A DNA stretch of 13,761 nt from Rhodanobacteraceae bacterium UBA703 (GCA_002297645.1 DBMH01000030.1:1-13761); one strand, 5' to 3'; counted from the stretch's first letter, positions 1 to 7,309 are shown. Notes: generated from the sequence alone by a model not told the origin. Program-made: numbers and translations.

Positions 1-1
1 G

Positions 2-133
2 CTGGTCGTGAGGGCGATGACGCGCGCGATCGCATCCGACGGCAAGGTCAGCGTCACGGAAGCCGAGCTGCTGCGCACGGTCTGCGCCGCGCTGCGCTGT
101 CCGCTGCCGCCGTTGCTGCAGGCGCCGGACTGA
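2..133 (+). CDS. C-terminal fragment, probably an M48-family metallopeptidase tail
   Basis: Only the last 43 codons of this gene are in the window; it enters from the left edge and ends at TGA 131-133. The readable tail contains ASDGKVSVTEAELLRTVCAA, then CPLPPLL and a short end. An acidic, helical 'DGKVxxxEAELLRxxxxxLxCPxPPL' ending is what I recall from the C-terminal TerB-like extension of membrane-anchored M48 zinc peptidases in Pseudomonas and Xanthomonas relatives. The HExxH catalytic region lies outside the window, so the assignment rests on tail resemblance alone. No terminator-like hairpin follows it. It has no visible functional tie to the downstream regulator, whose start is 215 bp away. 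Confidence 0.5.
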   Translation: MVVRAMTRAIASDGKVSVTEAELLRTVCAALRCPLPPLLQAPD

Positions 134-218
134 GACCGCATCGCCGCCGCGTCCCCGCTGGCGGCCGTCGGTACGGCGCCGCGGCATCGTCGCGCAAGTA
201 CTTGATGCGGAAGGTCGA

Positions 219-246
219 TGCGACTTCGTCGCAATTGCATTATTGT
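219..246 (+). promoter_or_regulatory. Candidate operator and promoter of the propeller regulator
   Basis: TGCGAC (219-224) and GTCGCA (228-233) form a perfect 6-bp inverted repeat around TTC. It overlaps a second 8-bp palindrome, GCAATTGC (231-238). TATTGT at 241-246 matches the sigma-70 -10 consensus at 4 of 6 positions and sits in the only AT-rich patch of the 215-bp gap. No good -35 hexamer is visible 16-18 bp upstream, which would suit an activator-dependent or repressible promoter. The next gene starts about 100 bp downstream. The symmetry is directly visible; the promoter role is inferred. Confidence 0.3.
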
Positions 247-348
247 AGACTCCGGTGACATGTTCGATTCGCAGGCGGCGTCCATCCACGTGAAGGCGCC
301 AGTGCCACGACTTCGTGCCTCTCGGGATCTACTGCTAGAAATCGCCGC

Positions 349-2574
349 ATGAACCTGTACGCATCCCCTCAGCGTGCAACCGACACGCTGCTGGCGCAGC
401 CCAATCTGCGCCTGCGCGTCGGCGATCACGTCGTGGATGTCGGCGCTCTGCGGATCGTCACGCGGCCGGAGTCCCCGCGCCTGACGAGCAAGGCGATGGC
501 GGTCCTGATCGAACTGGTGCGCCAGGTCGGCGCGACGGTCACGCGCGAGCACCTGCTCGACAGCGTGTGGGCCGACCGCGTGACCACGCCGGACGTGCTG
601 ACGCAGGCCATCAAGGAATTGCGGCGCGCATTCGCCGACGACGGCAAGCCGCCGCGCTACATCGAGACGATTCCGAAGGTCGGCTACCGGCTGGTCGCGT
701 CCGTGCTGGCGCTCGACGGCCCCGGCACGGGCGTGCTGATGGACGGTGGCGATGCGGTGCTCGCGTTGCCGGAAGCCGAGGAGGCACCTGCGCCGGCGGC
801 CGAGCCGGTGCCCTCGCGTCGATCGGGCGTCGGGGTCGGGACGATCGCGGCGGTTGCCGCGGTGCTGCTGGTCGCACTGGCGGCGATCGGCTATCGGGCG
901 CTTTCCGTTCGTGGGGGCGCCGCTGCGGCAGCGCGCTGGCAAACCAGCGACCTGCGCGCACTCACCTCCGATCCCGGCGCCGAATACCGGCCGCATCTCT
1001 CTCCCGATGCGACCCGGGTCGCCTTCGGCACCTTCAATCCGCAGGAGTTCAGCGAGCGCCTGGTGATGCGCTCGGTCGAACCCTCGCAGCGGATCTTCCT
1101 CACGCAGGGCAGCAATCTGGTGGATGGGTTCCCGACGTGGTCGCCGGACGGACATCGCATCGTGTTCTCGCGCGTCGGCCTGCATTCCTGTGAGATGTTC
1201 ATGGTGCCCGGACTCGGCGGGGCGGAGCAGCACGTACGCACGTGCCAGGAGGCGGGTTCCAACTACTTCGATTGGACACCCGACGGCAATGCGCTGATTT
1301 CTTCCGAGCGTGCCGACGGCGGCAAGGGCGACTTCGAGCTGTTCCGCTTCGACCTCGCGAGCGGGGGCAAGCAGGTCCTGGCCTACGAGCGCGCCGCGGG
1401 CTCCCAGGATCTCGACGCACGCTATTCGCCGGACGGACGGCTGCTGGCGTTCCGCCGCGGCCTGGCGCCGTACAGCGATCTGTTCGTGATGCCGGCCGAC
1501 GGCGGTCCGCCGCGCCAGGTCACGCACGTTTCCGCGCGCATCCGCGGCTATGCCTGGTCGGCGGACAATCGCACCCTGGTCTACTCGTCCGACCATTCCG
1601 GAATGCAGGCCTTGTACGCGACCGACGTCGAGGACGGCCACACCGAGGCGCTGGGCATCGCTCCGGCCGCCTATCCGGATGCCGCGCGCAGCAGCGACGC
1701 GGTCGTCTACGAGATCCTGCGCACGCGGGAGCGGCTGACGACGCTGCCTTTGCGGCCGGACGGGGCACCGATGCAGCTGCTGGCGCCGTCCACCGGCAAC
1801 GACTACGGCGCGGTGCTGTCGCCGGATGGCCGACGGCTGGCGTTCGCCTCCGACCGCAGCGGCCAGCGCCAGGCATGGCTGTACGACTTCGATTCGGATA
1901 CGGCCACGCAACTGACCGATGCGTTGTCGATGCCGATCCTCTCGGTCCGCTGGAGCCCCTCCGCCGATCGTCTCCTGGCGGTGCGGAGGAACGGCGCCAT
2001 CCGGCAATTGATCGAGATCGACCTGGCCAGCCGGCGCCAGCGCGTGCTCTCGCGGGCCGACGAGAACATCGTGTTCGGCGACTACGATTTCGATGCGCGC
2101 AACCACCTGATCGCGGTGCGCCTGTCCGACCGGGACACCCGTCTTTACCGTGTGCAGCAGGCGGGTACGGCGCAGGAGAGCCGCCAGCCGATCCTGCCCA
2201 GCATCGTTTCGGCGCAGGTCGACCCGACCACGCGTTCGCTCTACTACACCTCCGGCACGGAGCCGGGGCTCCATCGGCGCGCGCTCGATGGCGAGGCGGA
2301 CGAGCGCGTCACGCCCGCCACGCTGGATTTCCCGCGCATCGGCTGGCGCGTCGTCGGTGGCCGGGTGTGGTATCTCGCCGAGCTCGGCGTGCGTTCGGCC
2401 CATTTGCGCGAGTTCGATCCGGCCGGGGGCAGCGATCGCTTCGTGACGAAGCTCGACATGCTGCTGGGAAGCCTGGACTTCGACGTGACGAGGGCCGGGG
2501 ATGTCCTGATCTTCTCCCCGATTGCCGCCGAAGACACCGACATCGGTTTCTTCCGCCTGCGCCGCGCACCCTAG
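349..2574 (+). CDS. Membrane-tethered winged-helix regulator with WD40-like propeller
   Basis: A 741-residue predicted one-component regulator of the CadC/ToxR architecture. Residues about 22-117 form an OmpR/PhoB-type winged helix (Trans_reg_C): LTSKAMAVLIELVR, the recognition-helix region around TPDVLTQAIKELRRAF, and the wing ending IETIPKVGYRLVA. A Pro/Ala/Glu-rich linker (about 140-158) leads to one hydrophobic helix (about 162-184), so the DNA-binding domain should be cytoplasmic and the rest periplasmic. From about 200 the chain carries repeated PD40/TolB-like propeller blades, with SPD or WSPDG turns near residues 218, 264, 309, 360, 403, 491 and 535. Such propellers usually bind proteins or peptides; no catalytic residues are evident. 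There is no receiver domain, so sensing must be direct. The ATG has no strong Shine-Dalgarno sequence, but it starts just before the winged helix and no better start is seen. Its ligand and target genes are unknown; the AraC-receptor cassettes downstream are plausible targets. Confidence 0.85.
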   Translation: MNLYASPQRATDTLLAQPNLRLRVGDHVVDVGALRIVTRPESPRLTSKAMAVLIELVRQVGATVTREHLLDSVWADRVTTPDVLTQAIKELRRAFADDGKPPRYIETIPKVGYRLVASVLALDGPGTGVLMDGGDAVLALPEAEEAPAPAAEPVPSRRSGVGVGTIAAVAAVLLVALAAIGYRALSVRGGAAAAARWQTSDLRALTSDPGAEYRPHLSPDATRVAFGTFNPQEFSERLVMRSVEPSQRIFLTQGSNLVDGFPTWSPDGHRIVFSRVGLHSCEMFMVPGLGGAEQHVRTCQEAGSNYFDWTPDGNALISSERADGGKGDFELFRFDLASGGKQVLAYERAAGSQDLDARYSPDGRLLAFRRGLAPYSDLFVMPADGGPPRQVTHVSARIRGYAWSADNRTLVYSSDHSGMQALYATDVEDGHTEALGIAPAAYPDAARSSDAVVYEILRTRERLTTLPLRPDGAPMQLLAPSTGNDYGAVLSPDGRRLAFASDRSGQRQAWLYDFDSDTATQLTDALSMPILSVRWSPSADRLLAVRRNGAIRQLIEIDLASRRQRVLSRADENIVFGDYDFDARNHLIAVRLSDRDTRLYRVQQAGTAQESRQPILPSIVSAQVDPTTRSLYYTSGTEPGLHRRALDGEADERVTPATLDFPRIGWRVVGGRVWYLAELGVRSAHLREFDPAGGSDRFVTKLDMLLGSLDFDVTRAGDVLIFSPIAAEDTDIGFFRLRRAP

Positions 2575-2743
2575 CGGCAGGCGTTACCGTCTCGACCGAA
2601 GGCAACCGGAACAGGGCATTCGAGGTGCGGATGCCGCCGGCGGATAGGCCGGCCGACTGTGCGGCCTCCGCTCCCCGCATCCGCGTTTTCGCGATCCGCC
2701 GCGATCCAGTGTCTCCCTTGCGGCTTTCTCAAGTGACTGATTT

Positions 2744-2769
2744 TGCGGAACTTCATCGGAATTTCCGCA
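2744..2769. promoter_or_regulatory. Inverted repeat, candidate operator upstream of first AraC gene
   Basis: TGCGGAA (2744-2750) and TTCCGCA (2763-2769) are perfect 7-bp inverted arms separated by 12 bp, about 90 bp before the AraC start. The centre-to-centre distance is 19 bp, close to two helical turns, as expected for a dimeric regulator contacting one face of DNA. AraC proteins more often use direct repeats, so another regulator, for example the upstream winged-helix protein, is equally possible. The role is inferred from symmetry alone. Confidence 0.3.
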
Positions 2770-2829
2770 GGATTTCGGTGAGAATTCGCCGCGACTTCGG
2801 GACCTGCACGAGCGCTTGCACCTACCTAG

Positions 2830-2853
2830 CGGTACCTGTGCTGGTACCGGAGG
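2830..2853 (+). promoter_or_regulatory. Hairpin abutting the Shine-Dalgarno of the first AraC gene
   Basis: CGGTACC (2830-2836) can pair with GGTACCG (2843-2849) around the six-base loop TGTGCT, a perfect 7-bp stem. The last stem base is also the first base of the Shine-Dalgarno GGAGG (2849-2853), which lies 4 nt before the GTG start at 2858. A folded leader would crowd the ribosome site, so this could be a translational control element. It could equally be a DNA operator, since GGTACC is itself palindromic and occurs twice, 12 bp apart. The RBS also decides the start choice for the gene. Confidence 0.4.
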
Positions 2854-2857
2854 TTGT

Positions 2858-3706
2858 GTGCACATCGTTCCCCATACATTGGTTCCCGGCGGCGTCCTCG
2901 AACTGTCGTCCACCACCTACGCTCGCTCGTCGAAGCTGGCCGTCGTCGTCGGCGGCGGCCGTGGTTGCGTCCTGAAGCTGGAAGGCGAATTCACCGCCAT
3001 CTGGATTCCCCTGCACGGCCGCCTGCAGCTCGGCACCGACGCACTGCTGCATTCCGAGGAAGTCTGCGTCACCGAGCCGGAGGCCTGCCACCGCGCGATC
3101 GGACGCGGCAATGCGTTGTGGATCGGCATCCTGGGCACGGCGGACGCATGGCGCCATGCGCTCGGCCGCCTGCTCGACGAGCCCGGGCTCGAGCGCACGC
3201 TGCTGCCCGCGCGCCATCACGCCGATCGCGACCTGCGCCGCCGCGCGGTCGCCGTCGCTCGCGCGAAGGAATCGGCCGATCTGGAAGTGGAGGCGGTGCT
3301 GGAGCGGATCTGCGCCCTGCAGGGCGGCCTCGTCGAGGCGATCGAGCGCTGTCCCGGACGCACCCACGCGCAGCGCCGTCACGTCTTCGCCCGCTTGCAG
3401 CGCGTGTGCAACTACCTGGATGCGAACTGCCATCTCGAGCTGGACAACGACGCACTCGCGCGACTGGCGAACTACTCGCCCTGGCATTTCATCCGCGCGT
3501 TCCGCGCCGCCTACGGCGAGACGCCGCACGCCTATCTCGTGCGCCGGCGGCTGGAGCGCGCCTGCCGCCTGCTGCGCGCGAGCCGCCTGGCGATTTCGGA
3601 AGTCGCCCTGGCCAGCGGTTTCGAGAACCGCTGCGCTTTCTCGCGACTGTTCCGCCAGCGCTTCGGCACGACCGCCGGGGCGATGCGCCGCCAGGCCGCG
3701 AGGTGA
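2858..3706 (+). CDS. AraC-family regulator A, paired with the first receptor
   Basis: A 282-residue cytoplasmic transcription factor. The C-terminal ~100 residues (about 175-277) carry the two AraC/XylS helix-turn-helices: LARLANYSPWHFIRAFRAAY near 201-219 and ISEVALASGFENRCAFSRLF near 246-265, ending in FGTTAGAM. The first ~165 residues are a sensor-like domain I do not match to a named family; GGGRGCVLKLEGE, IWIPLHGRLQL and LWIGILG are conserved in its paralogue at 7434-8321. GTG 2858 was chosen because GGAGG lies 4 nt upstream and homology with the paralogue begins there; an in-frame TTG at 2816 would add 14 residues that disregard this RBS. The receptor gene follows on the same strand after 160 bp containing a shared control block, so its likely job is to activate that gene in response to a ligand, as PchR and YbtA do for theirs. 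The ligand is unknown. Confidence 0.88.
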   Translation: MHIVPHTLVPGGVLELSSTTYARSSKLAVVVGGGRGCVLKLEGEFTAIWIPLHGRLQLGTDALLHSEEVCVTEPEACHRAIGRGNALWIGILGTADAWRHALGRLLDEPGLERTLLPARHHADRDLRRRAVAVARAKESADLEVEAVLERICALQGGLVEAIERCPGRTHAQRRHVFARLQRVCNYLDANCHLELDNDALARLANYSPWHFIRAFRAAYGETPHAYLVRRRLERACRLLRASRLAISEVALASGFENRCAFSRLFRQRFGTTAGAMRRQAAR

Positions 3707-3743
3707 GCGCGCGTGCCCGCCGCGCCGGCCGAACCGATGAGCG

Positions 3744-3806
3744 CAAGGTTTGCAAATCCATTTGCCGGGAAAAGGCAATCGAACCGCTTCACGCTTTTTT
3801 AAGGTT
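3744..3806 (+). promoter_or_regulatory. Control block upstream of first receptor gene
   Basis: This 63-bp block aligns without gaps to 8541-8603 upstream of the second receptor. Conserved elements are CAAnnTnTGCAA (from 3744), GGCAA (3774-3778), TTnACG (3788-3793, -35-like at 4 of 6 positions) and TTTTTAAGGTT (3796-3806). The last 33 bp share 23 identities. Inside it, GCAAATCCATTTGC (3752-3765) is a 6+2+6 dyad, and TTTGCAAA (3749-3756) is a palindrome. The block ends 60 nt before the receptor ATG. I read it as promoter plus AraC-type operator; exact -10 and start sites are not clear. A small stem (GCGGT 3822-3826 with ACCGC 3832-3836) lies in the presumed leader. Confidence 0.55.
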
Positions 3807-3866
3807 GATCCAATGCGTGTCGCGGTGTGCGACCGCTGAGTCGTTGCACGATGGGAGAACAATTCG

Positions 3867-6827
3867 ATGAAACAGAAGACACTCGGTAAGGCGATCCGCC
3901 ACGCGCTGCCGTCCTGCCTCGCCATGTCGGCGCTCGGCTTCGCCGGCACTGCGCTGGCGCAGGACTCAGCCCCGGCCGATTCGCAGCAGCTCGAAACCGT
4001 CACCGTGACGGGGTCGCGCATCCGCAAGGCGGACGTGGAAACCGCCCAGCCGATCCTGGTGCTGGACCGCGCCGCGATCGAGAAGCAGGGCTTCAACTCG
4101 GTGGTCGACATCCTGTCGAACCTGACCGAAGTCGGCGCGCCGCCGATCAGCCGCTCGAGCGTGCTGGCTTCCGGCGAGAACGTCGGAGGCTACTACCTGG
4201 ATCTGCGCAGTCTCGGCGCCACCCGCACCCTGATCCTCCTGAACGGCAAGCGCCTGGGCGCCACCAGCAGCGGCGGCCAGGATCTCTCGCAGGTTCCGGT
4301 CGTCGCGGTCGAGCGCATCGAGGTGCTGAAGGATGGCGCCTCGGCCATCTACGGCTCCGACGCGATCGCCGGCGTGGTCAACATCATCACGCGACGCAAC
4401 TACGACGGCATGGAGGCGAGCGCCTACGTCGGCCAGTACGACCAGGGCGACGGCGACAAGCAGACCTACTCGATGACGCTCGGCGCGCACAACGAGCGCA
4501 GCTCGATCACGGTCGCCGCCGAGTATTCGAAGGACGATCCGACCTGGGCGAGGAATCGTCCCTTCAGCCGCTACGGCGGCGGTCCGCGACACCCGGAGGA
4601 CAACTACACGCCGGTGTCGCAGTGGGGTGCGTTCCAATTGCCATATGGCTGCCCGGGCTCGGACGACGCCTGGCTCGGCCTGTGCACGCTCAATCCGGGC
4701 GGCAATCCGTTCAATGCCGGCCAGAACGGCGGACGGAACGACTTCCACGGCACGAACTCGGCCGGCGGCATTTCGGACCTGACCAACTCCAACGAGGAGA
4801 TGATGGGCACGACCGGCGTGGATCGCCACTCGCTGTTCGTGGCCGCCGAGTACAGCATCACCGACAACATCAAGTTCTCGACGGACCTGCTCTACAACAA
4901 GCGCTCGACCACGCAGCAGGTGGCCGGCTATCCGTTCCAGGACGGCTATCTGTCCGAAGAGAGCTACTACAACCCGTTCGGCACGCAGCACGTCGCCGAG
5001 GGCGAGGAAACCTTTGGCATCTATTTCGTCCGCCGTGGCTGGGAAGTGCCGCGCGTCACGCGCAGCGATCTGTCGACCTACCGGTTCTCGGGGACGTTCG
5101 AAGGTTCCTTCGAGATCGCCGGTCGCAGCTGGAACTGGGACGTCGGCGGCTTCGTCAACACGAACGACCTGCTGAAGAACTCGCACGGCGACTACAGTCT
5201 TCCGGCGGTCGCGCTCGCGACCGGTGCGTCGTTCTTCAATCCGCTGACCCATCGCGTCGAGTGCGGCACGCCGAACGCGCCGATCCAGTACGGTTCCGGC
5301 CCCGGCCAGTGCGTGCCGTGGAACCCGTTCTATCCGGCGGGCACGACGGCTCCGGATTCGCTGACCGGCAACCCGACGCTGCAGACCTTCCTGTTCCCGT
5401 ACTACCACGACTCCGGCCGTACCAAGACGGTGGACTACAGCGCCAACCTGACCGGCGCGGTACTCACCCTGCCGGCGGGTGACCTGAGCATCGCCACCGG
5501 CTACGAGCATCGCCAGGAGTCGGGCCGTTTCGAGCCGGACGCTTCCAAGCAGGGCGGCCTCAGCACGGACCTGGCCGGCACCATGACGAAGGGGCGCTAC
5601 TCGGTCGACGAGTACTACCTCGAAGTCGACGTGCCGGTCCTGAAGGACGTGCCGTTCGCCAAGGAGCTGTCGTTCAATGTCGCCGGCCGCTACTCGGACT
5701 ACTCCTCGTTCGGCAATACCACGAACGGCAAGTTCAGCCTGACCTGGCGTCCGATCGACGAGCTCCTGGTCCGCGGCAACTACGCGCAGGGTTTCCGTGC
5801 GCCGACCATCGGCGACCTGTACGGCGGTTCCAGCCAGACCTTCGCGTTCTATACCGATCCGTGCGACCTGCGCAATTCGGCAGGCGTCAATCCCGAAGTG
5901 CTGGCGCGCTGCACGAGCGGGTTCGGCGGGCAGAACCCGACGCCGGCGAATTTCCGGCAGCCGGGCCAGGGCGGAACGCCGTGCAAGTCGTTCCCCTGCC
6001 AGACCGGCATCCCGTTCGTGGCCGGTTCGAACCCGAACCTGAAGCCCGAACTGTCGACCAGCAAGACGGCCGGCCTCGTGTACAGCCCGGGATGGATCCA
6101 AGGGCTGGATCTCAGCCTCGACTGGTACAACATCCGCATCAAGAGCCGCATCGCGCCGGACACGGTCTCGCAGATGCTGCAGGACTGCTACGTGTTCGGT
6201 GCCGTCTCGCGCTGCTCGAGCGCGCTGTTCACGCGTGATGCCAATGGCGGCCTCAATACCGCCAACGTCGCCAACCTCAATCAAGGCTGGCAGGAAGTGG
6301 AAGGTTACGATTTCGGCGTGAATTATCGCCTGCCGGAGTTCTCGTTCGGCCGCTTCCGCGTCAGCCTGGATACGACCTATACGAGCTTCAACAACGTCAA
6401 GCCGGACGACAAGCCGGGTACGGCGGTCGCGGTGCAGAACAGTTTCGCCGCCTTCCCGCGCATCCGCTCGAACCTGACCCTGGACTGGACGCTCGGTGAT
6501 TTCGGCGCGACCTGGACCGCGCGCTACTACTCCAGCATGAAGGAGGCCTGCTCGTACGACAAGAAGGGCGGGCCGGAATGCAACATGCCGGACCACGTCG
6601 CTCCGGACACCGGGTTCAGCCCGACGAACCGCACCGGTTCCACCACCTGGCACGACATGCAGGTGCGCTGGACGGCGCCGTGGAACGGCACCATCTCGGT
6701 GGGCGCGAACAACGTGTTCAACAAGCAGCCGCCGATCATGTACACGGCGCCGAACTCGCAGTACCCGTACTGGGGTGGATTCGACATCGGTCGCTTCTAC
6801 TACGTGCGCTACATGCAGAAGTTCTGA
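3867..6827 (+). CDS. TonB-dependent outer-membrane receptor A
   Basis: A 986-residue outer-membrane active transporter energised by TonB-ExbB-ExbD. Residues 1-31 are a signal peptide ending TALA before QDS. ETVTV at 43-47 is the TonB box, directly followed by the plug domain (about 58-177) with VERIEVLKDGASAIYGSDAI and GVVNIITRRN. The remaining ~800 residues fit a 22-stranded barrel with long loops, ending YYVRYMQKF with the terminal Phe typical of BamA-recognised proteins. The 31 residues of leader plus ~11 before the TonB box leave no room for an STN signalling domain or an Oar/SusC-type N-terminal domain. The mature protein has exactly 12 cysteines in close pairs (262/273, 466/482, 666/682, 706/711, 774/783, 895/905), probably loop disulfides. 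ATG 3867 has GGGAGA 8 nt upstream. It is followed by a strong terminator, so the transcription unit is probably monocistronic. The substrate is unknown: siderophore, peptide or glycan uptake are all possible. Confidence 0.92.
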   Translation: MKQKTLGKAIRHALPSCLAMSALGFAGTALAQDSAPADSQQLETVTVTGSRIRKADVETAQPILVLDRAAIEKQGFNSVVDILSNLTEVGAPPISRSSVLASGENVGGYYLDLRSLGATRTLILLNGKRLGATSSGGQDLSQVPVVAVERIEVLKDGASAIYGSDAIAGVVNIITRRNYDGMEASAYVGQYDQGDGDKQTYSMTLGAHNERSSITVAAEYSKDDPTWARNRPFSRYGGGPRHPEDNYTPVSQWGAFQLPYGCPGSDDAWLGLCTLNPGGNPFNAGQNGGRNDFHGTNSAGGISDLTNSNEEMMGTTGVDRHSLFVAAEYSITDNIKFSTDLLYNKRSTTQQVAGYPFQDGYLSEESYYNPFGTQHVAEGEETFGIYFVRRGWEVPRVTRSDLSTYRFSGTFEGSFEIAGRSWNWDVGGFVNTNDLLKNSHGDYSLPAVALATGASFFNPLTHRVECGTPNAPIQYGSGPGQCVPWNPFYPAGTTAPDSLTGNPTLQTFLFPYYHDSGRTKTVDYSANLTGAVLTLPAGDLSIATGYEHRQESGRFEPDASKQGGLSTDLAGTMTKGRYSVDEYYLEVDVPVLKDVPFAKELSFNVAGRYSDYSSFGNTTNGKFSLTWRPIDELLVRGNYAQGFRAPTIGDLYGGSSQTFAFYTDPCDLRNSAGVNPEVLARCTSGFGGQNPTPANFRQPGQGGTPCKSFPCQTGIPFVAGSNPNLKPELSTSKTAGLVYSPGWIQGLDLSLDWYNIRIKSRIAPDTVSQMLQDCYVFGAVSRCSSALFTRDANGGLNTANVANLNQGWQEVEGYDFGVNYRLPEFSFGRFRVSLDTTYTSFNNVKPDDKPGTAVAVQNSFAAFPRIRSNLTLDWTLGDFGATWTARYYSSMKEACSYDKKGGPECNMPDHVAPDTGFSPTNRTGSTTWHDMQVRWTAPWNGTISVGANNVFNKQPPIMYTAPNSQYPYWGGFDIGRFYYVRYMQKF

Positions 6828-6850
6828 GCGTCCTTCCTCGATGCGTATGC

Positions 6851-6881
6851 GACGGCCCCGGAAACGGGGCCGTCTTTTTTT
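6851..6881 (+). terminator. Intrinsic terminator of receptor A
   Basis: GACGGCCCCG (6851-6860) and CGGGGCCGTC (6865-6874) form a perfect 10-bp stem closed by a GAAA (GNRA) tetraloop, followed at once by seven Ts (6875-6881). It lies 24 nt after the receptor stop. The stem is almost the same as that of the second receptor's terminator. Confidence 0.93.
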
Positions 6882-7032
6882 GGAAGAGAACGGGGGAGTA
6901 CGTGCGTCCGCGCGCCGAAGCGAGCCCGGGCATCGCCTGCCGCACGCGCATCGGCTGTGCATCCGGACGGCAATTTCCGATACATCAGAGGCACGTCGTC
7001 GCAACCTTGCCGGAACCTCGTCCGGGCACACT

Positions 7033-7060
7033 ACACCTGCCCTCCAACGGGCAGATGTGT
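7033..7060 (+). other. Hairpin in the intergenic stretch, possible part of a small RNA
   Basis: CTGCCC (7037-7042) pairs with GGGCAG (7049-7054) around TCCAAC. The stem continues, after a two-base bulge, with ACAC (7033-7036) against GTGT (7057-7060). It lies 25 nt before the terminator-like hairpin at 7086-7119. No protein-coding context explains it. Whether it is transcribed is not known. Confidence 0.3.
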
Positions 7061-7085
7061 CACAGCATCGATGTGCGAAACCCTC

Positions 7086-7133
7086 GGCGGACTTCGGGTT
7101 CGGGACCTTGAAGTCCGTCTCTTTTTTTTTTTT
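7086..7133 (+). terminator. Orphan terminator-like hairpin with 12-T tract
   Basis: CGGACTTC (7088-7095) pairs perfectly with GAAGTCCG (7110-7117); a G-U and a G-C pair can extend it outward to 7086/7119. A loop of 14 nt and the bases TCTC precede an uninterrupted run of 12 Ts (7122-7133). This has the form of a + strand intrinsic terminator, but it lies 260 nt past the stop of receptor A and beyond that gene's own strong terminator. It would therefore end a separate small transcript, or act as a backup for read-through into cassette B. No clear promoter for a small RNA is visible; TTGCCG at 7007-7012 is a weak -35 candidate. Confidence 0.5.
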
Positions 7134-7309
7134 CGCGCCACGGCCGGGCCGTCGCCGACGCTCGTCATTCCGCGGTCGATCCGGCGCGCACCGCGTCCGC
7201 GGGTCACCCTTGGTGCCCGCCGCAGCTCCTCCGCACCCATCCACCGTACTTCCGATGATCCGTCGCGAACGCCGCCGCGCACGGCGGGCGCTTGCGAAAC
7301 TATGAATCT

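Larger units (their letters stand above)
2575..2857 (+). other. Intergenic region upstream of the first AraC gene
   Basis: A 283-bp gap between the propeller regulator and the first AraC gene. I see no convincing intrinsic terminator (no hairpin with a T-tract) after the upstream stop. The right half is relatively AT-rich and holds an inverted repeat (2744-2769) and a start-proximal hairpin (2830-2849), described separately. GAGAAT (2780-2785) matches the -10 consensus at 4 of 6 positions but has no recognisable -35. The spacing suggests the AraC gene has its own promoter here, but I cannot place it firmly. Confidence 0.4.
6882..7309. other. Gene-free stretch between the two cassettes
   Basis: No frame here shows credible coding content; the short frames lack an RBS and recognisable domains. 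It holds two hairpins, the second followed by a 12-T tract (both listed separately), and a 6-bp GC hairpin without a T-tract (CCGCCG 7272-7277 with CGGCGG 7282-7287). Since receptor A already has a terminator upstream of this stretch, a second terminator-like signal suggests a separate short transcript. Confidence 0.5.

Noticed and set aside
2816..2857. TTG start for AraC A, 14 codons upstream
   Set aside because: GGAGG is placed for GTG 2858, similarity to the paralogue begins there, and the extra residues would span the GGTACC hairpin.
1242..2975. A 577-codon + strand open frame overlapping the propeller regulator and the gap after it
   Set aside because: It lies in another frame of a gene with clear PD40 repeats, and its translation is low-complexity and Arg-rich.
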